Shown here piece by piece: positions 19,169 through 28,900 of a DNA stretch of 64,000 nucleotides; position 1 is the stretch's first letter, and every line of letters starts with the position of its first letter. The stretch is from Kluyvera sp036759925 (lineage in GTDB: Bacteria > Pseudomonadota > Gammaproteobacteria > Enterobacterales > Enterobacteriaceae), in NCBI RefSeq assembly GCF_036759925.1, contig NZ_JAPKIB010000003.1, positions 248,001 to 312,000 on the forward strand. The letters are read 5' to 3'. A model generated the notes under the pieces. The model made no database searches. It had not been told where the DNA came from and saw nothing but the letters and a program-made list of their open reading frames with translations. The translations under genes were made by a program, and so were the position numbers.

Positions 19169-20341
19169 TTAGCTCGCGCTGACCTGTTTGATCGGACGTT
19201 TCGCCCCGCCGATGGTTTCACCAAACGGCCCGGTGTTGAGCTGCCCCTTCGCCGAGCGCGGCTGGGTGCTGGTCGGCAGCAGCGGCATCACCAGTTCCGC
19301 AAAGCGGTGCGCCTCTTCCAGATGCGGATAGCCAGAGAAGATAAAGTTAGTGATGCCCAACGTCTGATACTCGCGGATACGCTCCGCAACCTGCTGTGGG
19401 CTGCCCACCAGCGCGGTGCCTGCACCGCCGCGCACCAGTCCGACGCCCGCCCAGAGGTTTGGCGCAATACGCAGGTTGTCGCGGTTACCGTTATGCAATG
19501 CGCTCATTCGCGCCTGACCGGTAGAGTCCATACGGGAGAAAATCTGCTGCGCCTGCGCGATCGTCTCATCATCCAGGTGCGCAATCAGTTTGTCGGCGGC
19601 GGCCCAGGCTTCCTCTTCCGTTTCCCGTACAATCACGTGCAGGCGGATGCCGTACTCCAGCGAGCGTCCTTTCTCTTCGGCGCGCGCTTTCACCACCGCC
19701 AGCTTTTCCGCCACCTGCGCGGGTGGCTCGCCCCAGGTGAGATAGGCGTCGATATGATCGGCCGCTACCTCAATGGCCTGCGCCGATGAACCACCAAAAT
19801 AGAGCGGTGGCCCGTTGCGCTGCACCGTCGGGAACAGCACTTCCGCCCCCTCTACCTGAATATGCTTACCGTGATAGTCCACTTTTTCTCCCGCCAGCAG
19901 ACGGCGATAGACGTCCAGAAATTCGTGGGTCACTTCATAGCGCTCGCGGTGGCTCAAGAAGATGCCATCGCCTTTGTTTTCCACCGGGTCACCGCCGGTA
20001 ACGACGTTTATCAGCAAACGCCCTTCGGAAAGCCGGTCAAGGGTGGCCGCCATGCGCGCTGCCAGCGTCGGCGGCTGTAAGCCAGGGCGAACGGCGACCA
20101 GATAGCGTAAATTTCGGGTGATGGGCGCCAGCGCCGCCGCCACCAGCCAGGCGTCTTCGCAGCTTTTACCGGTCGGGATCAGCACGCCGTAGTAGCCGAG
20201 GCTGTCGGCGGCCAGCGCCACCTGCTGCAGATAGGGAAGATCCACCGGGCGCCCCCCTTCGGTGGTGCCCAGATAGCGCCCATCGCCGTGGGTCGGCAGG
20301 AACCAGAAGATATTGATGTTCTCAGCGGCTTGTACGGTCAT
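19169..20341 (-). CDS. SsuD-like FMNH2-dependent alkanesulfonate monooxygenase
   Basis: A 390-residue LLM monooxygenase closely resembling SsuD/MsuD: FWFLPTHGDGRYLGT, GVLIPTGKSCEDAWLVAAA, LYFGGSSAQAIEVAA and NLWAGVGLVRGGAGTALVG are near-identical to E. coli SsuD. SsuD cleaves alkanesulfonates to aldehyde and sulfite with FMNH2 and O2. This is the first gene of a three-gene operon and has no linked ssuE reductase or ABC importer, unlike canonical ssuEADCB. A sigma-54 promoter lies 70 bp upstream and the regulator gene diverges. Confidence 0.92.
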   Translation of the reverse strand: MTVQAAENINIFWFLPTHGDGRYLGTTEGGRPVDLPYLQQVALAADSLGYYGVLIPTGKSCEDAWLVAAALAPITRNLRYLVAVRPGLQPPTLAARMAATLDRLSEGRLLINVVTGGDPVENKGDGIFLSHRERYEVTHEFLDVYRRLLAGEKVDYHGKHIQVEGAEVLFPTVQRNGPPLYFGGSSAQAIEVAADHIDAYLTWGEPPAQVAEKLAVVKARAEEKGRSLEYGIRLHVIVRETEEEAWAAADKLIAHLDDETIAQAQQIFSRMDSTGQARMSALHNGNRDNLRIAPNLWAGVGLVRGGAGTALVGSPQQVAERIREYQTLGITNFIFSGYPHLEEAHRFAELVMPLLPTSTQPRSAKGQLNTGPFGETIGGAKRPIKQVSAS

Positions 20342-20410
20342 TATCCATTTCCTTTATAACTATATTTGGTATTTGTAGAAGCGGTTATTTAAGTCAGTTA
20401 TAAAGAGGTT

Positions 20411-20427
20411 AGCGAAATGCGTGCCAG
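20411..20427 (-). promoter_or_regulatory. Sigma-54 promoter of the organosulfur operon
   Basis: Reading leftward the minus strand has TGGCACGCATTTCGCT. It matches TGGCACG-N4-TTGCW at all but one position (TCGC for TTGC), with GG and GC exactly ten bases apart. The predicted start is near 20400, giving a leader of about 60 nt before the SsuD-like ATG at 20341. The divergent neighbour encodes a sigma-54 activator, which fits. Confidence 0.82.
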
Positions 20428-20490
20428 TTTTTCATAGAAAAAATAGCCTTTTAATTCATTGCGTTATCAAAATCATCTTCACGTTCAGGC

Positions 20491-20536
20491 TGTTGTAAAT
20501 GCAACACCGTGCCGGCAAAAATTGCTGCAATGGCAA
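20491..20536. promoter_or_regulatory. Candidate activator-binding palindromes
   Basis: Two short inverted repeats, TGTTG-N6-CAACA (20491-20506) and TTGC-N7-GCAA (20522-20536), sit about 90-135 bp upstream of the predicted sigma-54 start of the divergent operon. That is the usual distance for enhancer-type sites of sigma-54 activators. Assignment to the neighbouring regulator is inference. Confidence 0.45.
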
Positions 20537-20614
20537 CAACCTCCCCCTTTTCCCCTCTGGCAAATTCAACGCGCAAAAGATACCGTCCAGACAGGAATTA
20601 GCTGGAGACTCACC

Positions 20615-22543
20615 ATGCTCAACGCAGAACTCACGTCATCAGGCCCGGAGCTGGTTGATCCCGCTTCGAAGGCTTTTCAGAAGGTGCTCAATCGGCTTGC
20701 TCCAACCGATGCCACGGTGCTTATCATTGGCGAAACCGGCACCGGTAAAGAGGTGGTGGCACGCTATCTGCATCGACATAGCCCGCGGGCCAACGCGCCG
20801 TTTCTGGCGGTGAACTGTGGGGCGTTAACCGAGTCGCTGGCGGAGTCAGAGCTGTTCGGCCATGAGAAAGGCGCATTCAGCGGCGCGACGCACCGCCATC
20901 AGGGCTGGTTTGAGGCGGCAGAGGGCGGCACCCTGCTGCTCGATGAAATTGGCGAGCTGAGCCCGGCGCTACAGGTCAAGCTGCTGCGCGTACTTCAGGA
21001 ACGGGAAATTACCCGCGTCGGCTCACATAAGCCCGTTCGTATCAACGTCCGGGTGATTGCGGCGACGCACGTTGACCTTCCGCGTGCCATTCAGGAGCGG
21101 CGCTTCCGCGAGGATCTCTTTTACCGCCTGAACATCGCCGCCGTTAACCTACCGCCGCTGCGCCAGCGAAAGCAGGATATCCCGGTGCTGGCCGATCACT
21201 TTATCCAGCGCTACGCCCGTCGACTCGGGCGCACCGAGCAGAAAATTGCCCCGGAAACGCTGACAATGATGCTGGACTATCCCTGGCCGGGTAATATCCG
21301 CGAGCTGGAAAACACGCTGTATAATGCGGTATTGCTGAACCCCGATTTATGGCTACTGCCGGAACATCTGCGGCTTACGTCAGCCGCGTCATCCCAGCAG
21401 CCTGCACAAGAAGAGAGCGATGAGCTGACGGCCTTTATGCACCGCCAGCTTCAGACGCACAGCGGCGCGCTGTACGATCGTATGCTGCGGGCGATGATCC
21501 AGGCCGCCATGAGCCAAAGTGACAATAACCAGAGCCAGGCGGCCTCGCTGCTCGGCATGAGCCGCCACACGCTGCGCACGCAGCTGGCGCATCTGGGAGT
21601 GATTAAGCAACGGCGTAAACCCGGCGATCGCCTGCCGCCTGCACCGCGCGAACGCGAGTTGCGCATTGGCTACCAGCGCTTTGGTAATCTTGGCGTGCTG
21701 AAGGCACGTCAGCTACTGGAACAGTCGTTCGCTGATTTAGGGGTGAACGTGCTGTGGAGCGAATATCCTGCGGGCCCGCAGCTACTGCAAGCGCTGGGTA
21801 ATGATGAGATAGATTTTGGTACCACTGGCGAAGCGCCACCAATTTTCGCGCAGGCGAAGGACAATGCGCTGCTGTACGTCGCCTGGGAGCCTCCTGCCCC
21901 ACGCAGCGTCGCGATGGTGGTGCCGCATGACAGCGATATCCGCACGCCGGAGCAACTCAAGGGCAAACGCGTTGCGCTGAACAAAGGTTCCAATGTGCAC
22001 TGGCTACTGGTACAGATTCTGGAAGAGGCCGGGCTGGGGCTGGACGACGTGAAAGTAGTCTACGCGCCGCCAAAGTATCCGTTAACCGCCAGCGACTACC
22101 TGGCGGCAGACGCGTGGATGATGTGGGACCCGGTGCTGAGCGCGGCGGAACGCAGCGGCACGCTACGGGTGCTGGCGACCGGCGAAGGACGGGTCAATAA
22201 CCATCAGTTTTATATCACCCGCCGTCAGTACGCGCAGCATAACGAAGAGATCATCACCGGGATCGTGGCGGCGCTGGTGAAAACCGGCAGGTTTATCGAC
22301 CGCCATCGTCATGAGGCGGCTCAGTTGCTGGCAACTGAATTAGGGCTGGACACTGGAGCGCTGGCCTGCGCGCTGGCGCGACGCAGTCATCAGACCCGCG
22401 AGATGGATATGCAAGCAATACGCGCACAGCAGACCATCGCCGACCGCTTCTACGCGCTGGGCCTGCTGAACAGGCCCGTGGCGGTCAGAGAGGCGCTTTG
22501 GTATGCCAAAGCGCGATTGATTGAGCCGTGGGCAGCGGCTTAG
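20615..22543 (+). CDS. Sigma-54 activator fused to SsuA-like binding domain
   Basis: A 642-residue chimera from the ATG at 20615, which follows a TGGAG ribosome site (an upstream TTG frame extension is rejected). Residues about 10-255 are a sigma-54 AAA+ domain: Walker A GETGTGKE (39-46), sigma-54 contact loop GAFSGA (86-91, a Ser variant of GAFTGA), Walker B LLLDEIGE and the arginine-finger region FREDLFYRLN. A Fis-type HTH follows near 305-330 (QAASLLGMSRHTLRTQLAHLG). From about 347 the chain becomes an SsuA-like aliphatic-sulfonate-binding module (IGYQRFGNL, IDFGTTGEAPPIFAQA, LKGKRVALNKGSNVHWLL) without a signal peptide. It is likely a cytoplasmic one-component sensor that senses a sulfonate and switches on the divergent operon. 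Confidence 0.88.
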   Translation: MLNAELTSSGPELVDPASKAFQKVLNRLAPTDATVLIIGETGTGKEVVARYLHRHSPRANAPFLAVNCGALTESLAESELFGHEKGAFSGATHRHQGWFEAAEGGTLLLDEIGELSPALQVKLLRVLQEREITRVGSHKPVRINVRVIAATHVDLPRAIQERRFREDLFYRLNIAAVNLPPLRQRKQDIPVLADHFIQRYARRLGRTEQKIAPETLTMMLDYPWPGNIRELENTLYNAVLLNPDLWLLPEHLRLTSAASSQQPAQEESDELTAFMHRQLQTHSGALYDRMLRAMIQAAMSQSDNNQSQAASLLGMSRHTLRTQLAHLGVIKQRRKPGDRLPPAPRERELRIGYQRFGNLGVLKARQLLEQSFADLGVNVLWSEYPAGPQLLQALGNDEIDFGTTGEAPPIFAQAKDNALLYVAWEPPAPRSVAMVVPHDSDIRTPEQLKGKRVALNKGSNVHWLLVQILEEAGLGLDDVKVVYAPPKYPLTASDYLAADAWMMWDPVLSAAERSGTLRVLATGEGRVNNHQFYITRRQYAQHNEEIITGIVAALVKTGRFIDRHRHEAAQLLATELGLDTGALACALARRSHQTREMDMQAIRAQQTIADRFYALGLLNRPVAVREALWYAKARLIEPWAAA

Positions 22544-22818
22544 TGCTGTTTGAAGGTGGCGATGGGCTTCGGCGCAATGCCGAAGTCCTCCTTCAACTGT
22601 TGCTTACTCTTCATCACCATCTGGCCCTGGGTATCGATGGTCATATGCTGCGCGTCTTGGTTGTTGCGCGACTGCCAGAGCATCACCAGTTGTAAACAGT
22701 TCTCTTTCTGTTCAGCGGTTAACGCTACGCCGTCAGGCCATTTTCCCAGCTCCACCGCAGTGGCGAGACGCTGGTAAATTTCCGGCGTCATCGTCTCGAT
22801 CATCTGCTCAATACTCAT
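22540..22818 (-). CDS. yeaC: YeaC, conserved protein (DUF1315)
   Basis: A 92-residue protein matching E. coli YeaC (90): METMTPEIYQRL-like start, VELGKWPDGVALTAEQKENCLQLVMLW and the C-terminal KSKQQLKEDFGIAPKP. Function unknown. Its stop overlaps the stop of the convergent fusion regulator by 4 bp. It lies 42 bp downstream of msrB and is probably co-transcribed with it. Confidence 0.92.
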   Translation of the reverse strand: MSIEQMIETMTPEIYQRLATAVELGKWPDGVALTAEQKENCLQLVMLWQSRNNQDAQHMTIDTQGQMVMKSKQQLKEDFGIAPKPIATFKQH

Positions 22819-22860
22819 GCCCCGCTCCTTTTTTCAGGAATAATTTGCTGAATCGTTTCT

Positions 22861-23274
22861 TCAACCCTTAGTGGCATCGCCGTTTTCGTCATCCGTGAAG
22901 CTCAGCGACGCCGAGTTGACGCAAAAACGTTCACCGGTTGGCTGTGGACCGTCAGGGAAAACGTGCCCAAGGTGTGCATCGCAATTTCCACATCGGATTT
23001 CAGTACGTTGCATGCCGTGGGAGTAATCATTGAGATAGCGAATGGCCGTATCGCTCACCGGCTCATAAAAACTCGGCCAGCCGCATCCGGAATCAAACTT
23101 GCTTTGGGAATGAAATAACGGTGCGTCACACACCAGGCAGTGGTAAATCCCATCACGCTTGTTATGCAGTAAACGCCCGGTAAACGGCGGTTCTGTGCCA
23201 TGTTTCTGGGTGACATAGAACTGCATTTCACTGAGGGTATTTTTCAGTTCTTCTGGGGTGGGTTTCTTCACCAT
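22861..23274 (-). CDS. msrB: Peptide methionine-R-sulfoxide reductase
   Basis: Repairs R-methionine sulfoxide in proteins. The two zinc-binding CxxC pairs (CLVCDAP and CGNCDAH) and the resolving/catalytic segment GERFCVNSASL, with the active Cys, are intact. From the ATG at 23274 it has 137 residues, as in E. coli; a GTG three codons earlier is possible. It is divergent from gapA and upstream of yeaC. Confidence 0.95.
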   Translation of the reverse strand: MVKKPTPEELKNTLSEMQFYVTQKHGTEPPFTGRLLHNKRDGIYHCLVCDAPLFHSQSKFDSGCGWPSFYEPVSDTAIRYLNDYSHGMQRTEIRCGNCDAHLGHVFPDGPQPTGERFCVNSASLSFTDDENGDATKG

Positions 23275-23613
23275 TTTGCTCACATCTCACTATGAAAAAT
23301 ACATTCGCCAGACGATTCTAACAAAACATTAACAATGAAGCCTGAACTTTTGTTCTAAACTTAATCGGCGTGAAAAGGCAGCCGGGTAATTGTGACCTGA
23401 ATCACATTTTTATCTTCTGCGCCCTTTAAAATCCCCGGCGCCGCCCTCATGTGGTTTCAAGCTCATAGGAAGAGTGAGACACGTCAGTCGACCAAAGCTT
23501 AGGCAGAGGATTGATTTGTCGCAATGATTGACACGATTCCGCTTGACGCTGCGTAAGGTTTTTGTAATTTTACAGGCAACCTTTTATTCACTAACAAATA
23601 GCTGGTGGAATAT
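23275..23613 (+). promoter_or_regulatory. msrB-gapA intergenic region with gapA promoter
   Basis: A 339-bp spacer without a gene. A strong promoter candidate has -35 TTGACG (23543-23548), 16-bp spacing and -10 TAATTT (23565-23570), matching the position of gapA P1 in E. coli. The upstream TGTGACCTGAATCACA (23391-23406) is a near-consensus CRP site, TGTGA-N6-TCACA. The 5' leader before gapA is about 35-40 nt. Confidence 0.75.
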
Positions 23614-24609
23614 ATGACTATCAAAGTAGGTATCAACGGTTTTGGCCGTATCGGTCGCATTGTTTTCCGTGCTGCTCAGGAACGTTCTGACATCGAGATC
23701 GTTGCAATCAACGATCTGTTAGACGCAGACTACATGGCTTACATGCTGAAATATGACTCCACTCACGGCCGTTTCAACGGTACCGTTGAAGTGAAAGACG
23801 GTCATCTGATCGTTAACGGTAAAAAAATCCGTGTTACCGCTGAGCGTGATCCGGCTAACCTGAAGTGGAACGAAGCAGGCGTTGACGTTGTTGCTGAAGC
23901 AACTGGTCTGTTCCTGACTGACGAAACCGCTCGTAAGCACATTGCTGCTGGCGCGAAAAAAGTGGTTCTGACTGGTCCTTCCAAAGACAACACCCCTATG
24001 TTTGTTAAAGGCGCTAACTTTGACAAATACGAAGGTCAGGACATCGTTTCTAACGCATCCTGCACCACCAACTGCCTGGCACCGCTGGCTAAAGTTATCA
24101 ACGACAACTTCGGCATCATCGAAGGTCTGATGACTACTGTTCACGCGACCACCGCTACTCAGAAAACCGTTGATGGCCCGTCTCACAAAGACTGGCGCGG
24201 CGGCCGCGGCGCAGCTCAGAACATCATCCCATCCTCTACCGGTGCTGCTAAAGCAGTAGGTAAAGTACTGCCAGAACTGAATGGCAAACTGACTGGTATG
24301 GCGTTCCGCGTTCCAACCCCTAACGTATCCGTAGTTGACCTGACCGTTCGTCTGGAAAAAGCTGCTTCTTATGAAGAAATTAAGAAAGCAATCAAAGCTG
24401 CTTCCGAAGGCGCAATGAAAGGCGTTCTGGGCTACACCGAAGACGACGTTGTATCTACTGATTTCAACGGTGAAGTTTGCACTTCCGTATTCGATGCTAA
24501 AGCGGGTATCGCTCTGAACGACAACTTCGTTAAACTGGTTTCCTGGTACGACAACGAAACTGGTTACTCTAACAAAGTACTGGACCTGATCGCTCACATC
24601 TCTAAATAA
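23614..24609 (+). CDS. gapA: Glyceraldehyde-3-phosphate dehydrogenase A
   Basis: Central glycolytic enzyme, 331 residues as in E. coli. It shows the NAD fold INGFGRIGRIVFRAA, the active-site SNASCTTNCLAPL with the catalytic Cys, and HATTATQKTVDGPSHKDWRGGR. Codon use is strongly biased to optimal codons, unlike the neighbouring GC-rich accessory genes, consistent with very high expression. The in-frame GTG at 23605 is ignored. A strong terminator follows. Confidence 0.99.
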   Translation: MTIKVGINGFGRIGRIVFRAAQERSDIEIVAINDLLDADYMAYMLKYDSTHGRFNGTVEVKDGHLIVNGKKIRVTAERDPANLKWNEAGVDVVAEATGLFLTDETARKHIAAGAKKVVLTGPSKDNTPMFVKGANFDKYEGQDIVSNASCTTNCLAPLAKVINDNFGIIEGLMTTVHATTATQKTVDGPSHKDWRGGRGAAQNIIPSSTGAAKAVGKVLPELNGKLTGMAFRVPTPNVSVVDLTVRLEKAASYEEIKKAIKAASEGAMKGVLGYTEDDVVSTDFNGEVCTSVFDAKAGIALNDNFVKLVSWYDNETGYSNKVLDLIAHISK

Positions 24610-24630
24610 GTTGAGATGAGAATCTGATCC

Positions 24631-24658
24631 AAAAAGGCGACTTCGGTCGCCTTTTTTT
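24631..24658 (+). terminator. gapA terminator
   Basis: GGCGAC/GTCGCC stem with a TTCG tetraloop, extended by A/T pairs, ending in seven T residues. Textbook Rho-independent terminator after gapA, before yeaD. Confidence 0.95.
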
Positions 24659-24693
24659 ATGGCCAAAAATCTTAAAACACCAAGGATTGCATC

Positions 24694-25578
24694 ATGATTA
24701 ACACAATTTTCGCTCTCCCGGTCATTGAACAGCTTACCCCTGTCCTCTCCCGTCGTCAGCTTGATGAGCTGGAGCTTATCGTTGTAGACCACCCAAAAGT
24801 GAAAGCCTCCCTTGCCTTCCAGGGCGCGCACCTGCTCTCCTGGAAACCAGCGGGCGAAGAAGAAGTACTGTGGCTGAGCAACAACACTCCGTTCAAAGAC
24901 GGCGTGGCGCTGCGCGGCGGCGTGCCAATCTGCTGGCCATGGTTTGGCCCAGCGGCTCAGCAGGGTTTCCCGGCGCACGGCTTTGCTCGTAATCTTCCGT
25001 GGGAGCTGAAAGCCCATAACGAAGACGACAACGGCGTAGTGCTGACCTTCGAACTGAAAAGCAGCGATGCAACCCGTCAATACTGGCCGCACGAGTTCAC
25101 CCTGCTCGCTCGCTTCAAGCTGGGTAAAACCTGCGAGATGGAACTGGAAGCACACGGTGAGTTCGAAACGACCACCGCGCTGCACACCTACTTCAACGTT
25201 GGCGATATTCACGCGGTGAAAGTCAGCGGTCTCGGTGACCGTTATATCGACAAAGTGCAGAACGCAGAAATTGGCGAACTGAGCGATGGCGTTCAGACCT
25301 TCCCGGATCGTACCGACCGCGTATACCTGAACCCGGAAGCATGCAGCGTGATCAGCGATACTTCCCTGAACCGTACCATCGACGTAATCCACCATCACCA
25401 CGTCAACGTCGTTGGCTGGAACCCAGGTCCAGCACTGTCCGTCAGCATGGCCGATATGCCGGATGATGGTTACAAAACCTTCGTCTGCGTCGAAACCGCC
25501 TGCGCCAGCGCAACGCAGAAAGCCACCGAAGAAAAACCGGCTCGCCTGAGCCAGACCATTCGCGTCGTTAAACGTTAA
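24694..25578 (+). CDS. yeaD: YeaD, D-hexose-6-phosphate mutarotase
   Basis: Aldose-epimerase-fold protein of 294 residues, the E. coli length, that interconverts anomers of glucose 6-phosphate and related sugars. Family segments: LLSWKPAGEEEVLWLS, LRGGVPICWPWFGP and HGFARNLPWEL with the catalytic His, and the Glu-containing C-terminal FVCVETACAS. It lies directly behind gapA and its terminator and is fitted to the same glycolytic context. Confidence 0.95.
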   Translation: MINTIFALPVIEQLTPVLSRRQLDELELIVVDHPKVKASLAFQGAHLLSWKPAGEEEVLWLSNNTPFKDGVALRGGVPICWPWFGPAAQQGFPAHGFARNLPWELKAHNEDDNGVVLTFELKSSDATRQYWPHEFTLLARFKLGKTCEMELEAHGEFETTTALHTYFNVGDIHAVKVSGLGDRYIDKVQNAEIGELSDGVQTFPDRTDRVYLNPEACSVISDTSLNRTIDVIHHHHVNVVGWNPGPALSVSMADMPDDGYKTFVCVETACASATQKATEEKPARLSQTIRVVKR

Positions 25579-25597
25579 TCCCCTCCCCCTATCTCTC

Positions 25598-25630
25598 GCC
25601 GGGCAATAGCACATTGCCCGGCGCTTTTCT
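25598..25630 (+). terminator. yeaD terminator
   Basis: Perfect ten-base-pair stem GCCGGGCAAT/ATTGCCCGGC with a five-base loop, followed by GCTTTTCTT. The remaining 280 bp up to the autotransporter ATG is AT-rich and contains no gene I can support. Confidence 0.85.
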
Positions 25631-25911
25631 TCTACCGCACATCAACGAACTTATTTAATCCAATAAAGTTACCGGTAACATCATCTGGATCAAGCGGACT
25701 GAAACATCCTGAAATAGGATTATTATTAGGTGATATCCTTTCATCACAACAAGAATGCACCAGTAATATTTAAATAATTACAATATTCATCCAGATAAAC
25801 CTCACTCTAATTCCCTTATCTACTGCGCGGAATTTCGATGTTTGCATGTCTGATTCACCGTCAGCCCCGCAGCGCTTAACAACATTATTTTGTTTTTTGT
25901 CGAGGATAATC

Positions 25912-28900
25912 ATGCCTGTTTTTCACACGCTTCCTTTTCGGCGTAGCACCCTGGCGCTCACCATGGGACTTGCGCTCTATGCCCTGACGCCTGTCGGGGC
26001 GAATGCTGCCGATGGCGCAGACGGCAGTGCCGCAACGCCTGATGCCAGCGCTCAGGGCGGCCAAGGTGGCAATATGGATTTAGTGACCGGTGCCGGTGGC
26101 CACGGCGGTGCGGGCGGCTCAGGGGGGCGTGGACAGGCGAGCAGTGATGGGCAAAGCGGTGAAACAGGCAACCTGAGCGGCAGCCAGATCTCCGCCGGTA
26201 ACGGCGGCATTCACCAGGAGCCTGACCGCGTCGCCAATAGCGGTGCGGGTGCTGCCGGCGGTGGCGGTGGCGGCGGTGCGGCTGGAGCCGTAATGGACGG
26301 CACTGGACCGACACAAAACGACGGCACCATTCAGGGTGGCAACGGTGGACGCGGCGGTAACGGCGGCTCCAACACCACGGACGTCGCCGATGCGGGCAAC
26401 GGTGGCAACGGCGGTGATGGCGGTGGCGGAGGGAGCGGCGTGCTGCTCACCACCAGCGGCAGCTACGACAATAGCGGGACAATAAACGGCGGCAATGGCG
26501 GCACCGGGGGGAATACCGGCAGCGCCAGCGCGAACGACAAAACCAGCAACGGTATCACTATCCATGCCGGCAGCGGCGGCGCGGGCGGTAAAGGTGGTGA
26601 CGGCGTTACCGCAACGCAGGGCGGCAACGTGACGAATAGCGGCACCATCAGCGGTGGTAACGGTGCTACCGGTGGTCTGGCGGCCAATGCCAACAGCCAG
26701 CAGAACACCACGGTGACCGGCATCGGTGGTACCGGCGGTAAAGCCGCCAGCGGGGGTAACGGCGTGTGGCTCAGCGATACCAGTTCCATCACCAATACTG
26801 GCAAGATTATAGGCGGTATCGGCGGCAATGGCGGTAACGGCGGCGCGGTTGAGGCCGGTCAGGGTACCGGCGTTGTCGGCTATGGCGCCATCGGCGGCAA
26901 CGGCGGCAGCGGGATCACCGTGGTCAACAGCGGTACCATCACCAACCAGGTGGGTGGCGAGGTGATCGGCGGCTATGCCGGGACCGGCGGCGGCGGTAAC
27001 TCCAACAGCAGCGGCCTGAACCTCAGCGGCGGTGACGGTGGCAACGGTGGTAATGGCGGCATCGGTATCGCGCTGGAAAACGGCGGTACGGTCTCTAACT
27101 TCGGTAACGTGATTGGCGGCGCAGGCAACCGTGGCGGTGGCAGCGGCAATCTGGCGACCTCCCGCGGCGGCGACTCCGGCATTGGCGGCACCGGGATTGA
27201 TATCACCCAGCAGGGCAACGTGACTAACGAAACGTCCGGGAAAGTCCTGGGTGGTAAAGGCGGCGATGACTCTGCGGGCGGCGGTGGCGTCGGCGGCGTT
27301 GGCGGTACCGCCGTGAATATTACCGGCGCGGGCGATGTGCTTAACAAGGGCGAATTCACCGGCGGCGATGGCGGCGCAGGGGCCAACGCGAACGGTACCA
27401 ACGCCGACGGCGGAACCGGCGGTCAGGGCGGCAACGGGCTGGCCATTAACGGTAAAGGTACCGTGACCAACGCTGCGAGCGCCACGGTCCACGGTGGGAT
27501 GGGCGGTACCGGCGGCGGCGGTAGCATCGGCAACGGGGGCGTTGGCGGTAAAGGCGGTAACGGCGTGCTGATTGGCGCGGGCGGTACGGTGACTAATGGT
27601 GGCACCATCATCGGCGGGACCGGGAATCGCGGCGGCGGCGGTGGTCAGTCAGATGGCGGTAGCGGCGGTGACGGGGTCCATATCGAGACCGGCGGTGGTA
27701 CGCTTGATAACAGCGGTACCATTTCCGGCGGCAGCGGCGGCAATGCCGGCACCGCCACGGGTAGCGCAGGTGCAGGCGGCATCGGCGTGTACGGCAGCGA
27801 TATGACCATCATCGACAGCGGCACACTGCAGGGCGGGATGAGTCAGGACGGCACCACCCGCTCCCAGGCCGTGTTGTTCGCCTCCGGCACTAACTCACTG
27901 GCGCTACACGCGGGCTACAATGTCGTGGGCGACGTTAGCGCATGCAACGGCGACGATACCCTGATCCTCGGCGGCGACCGTGACGCCGAGTTTGATGCCG
28001 CCAGCATTGGCGACAGCGCGCAGTATCAGGGGTTTGACCATTTCAGTAAGGACGACAGCAGCACCTGGCTTTTGAAAAACAGTACCGATTCGGTCACACC
28101 CTGGACGCTGAAAGGCGGCATATTACAGATTGCCGAGGCCGATAGCCTCGGCCAGGCCGGAAGTGCGCTGACCTTCAACGGCGGTACGCTCCAGTTGCTC
28201 GACAACGTTTCACTGGATGCCTCGCGCCCGGTTGCTATCGGTAGCGATGGCGGTACGCTGGATACCCAAGGCTACCACGCCACTCTGGACCAGGGGATCA
28301 CCGGCAGCGGCAACTTCACTAAACGAGGTTCTGGTGCACTGACGCTTACCGGCGACAGCACCTTTGACGGTGAAACCACGCTTGCCGAAGGCAGTATGGA
28401 CGTCACCGGCTCACTCAACAGTACGGTAACCGCACAGCGCGCCACCGCCCTCTCCGGCACCGGCAGCGTCGGCAGCACGACCCTTGAGGATGGCAGTTCA
28501 CTGACCGTGGGTTCGCCAACCAGGAGCGATGACACCGACGCGACCTTTACGGTTAACGGCGACCTCAGCAACGGCGGCAACATCACGCTATCACGCAGTC
28601 TGCTGCATGCGGGTAACCAGTTAGATGTCAGCGGTAATTATCGCGGCGGCAGCGATAGCGCGCTGAATCTCAATACCGTGCTAGGCGATGATGCTTCGCA
28701 AACCGATCATCTCAGCATTGCGGGCGATACCTCCGGTACCACGCGCGTTACGGTCAATAACGTGGGCGGCATCGGTGCGCAGACGAATCAGGGGATTGAG
28801 GTCATCAGCGTAGGCGGGCAGTCCGCTGCCGGCGCTTTCGTACAGGCGAACCGTGTGGTGGCTGGCCCGTGGGACTACAGCCTGGTACAAAAAGGCCAGA

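Noticed and set aside
20558..20572. TGGCA...GC spaced as in a sigma-54 promoter facing the fused regulator
   Set aside because: The -12 half reads AACGC, a poor match to TTGCW; kept out in favour of the much better site at 20411-20427.
23719..25614. A 631-codon open frame antisense to gapA and yeaD
   Set aside because: An effect of strong codon bias on the plus strand; no start site context, no recognisable domain, and both genes on the other strand are certain.
26119..27492. Long antisense frame within the autotransporter passenger
   Set aside because: Ala/Thr-rich shadow of the GGT/GGC glycine codons; low complexity, no ribosome site.
26040..27800. Repeat array resembling a CRISPR at first sight
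   Set aside because: It is continuous coding sequence of the autotransporter with diverged units and no unique spacers; no cas genes in the window.
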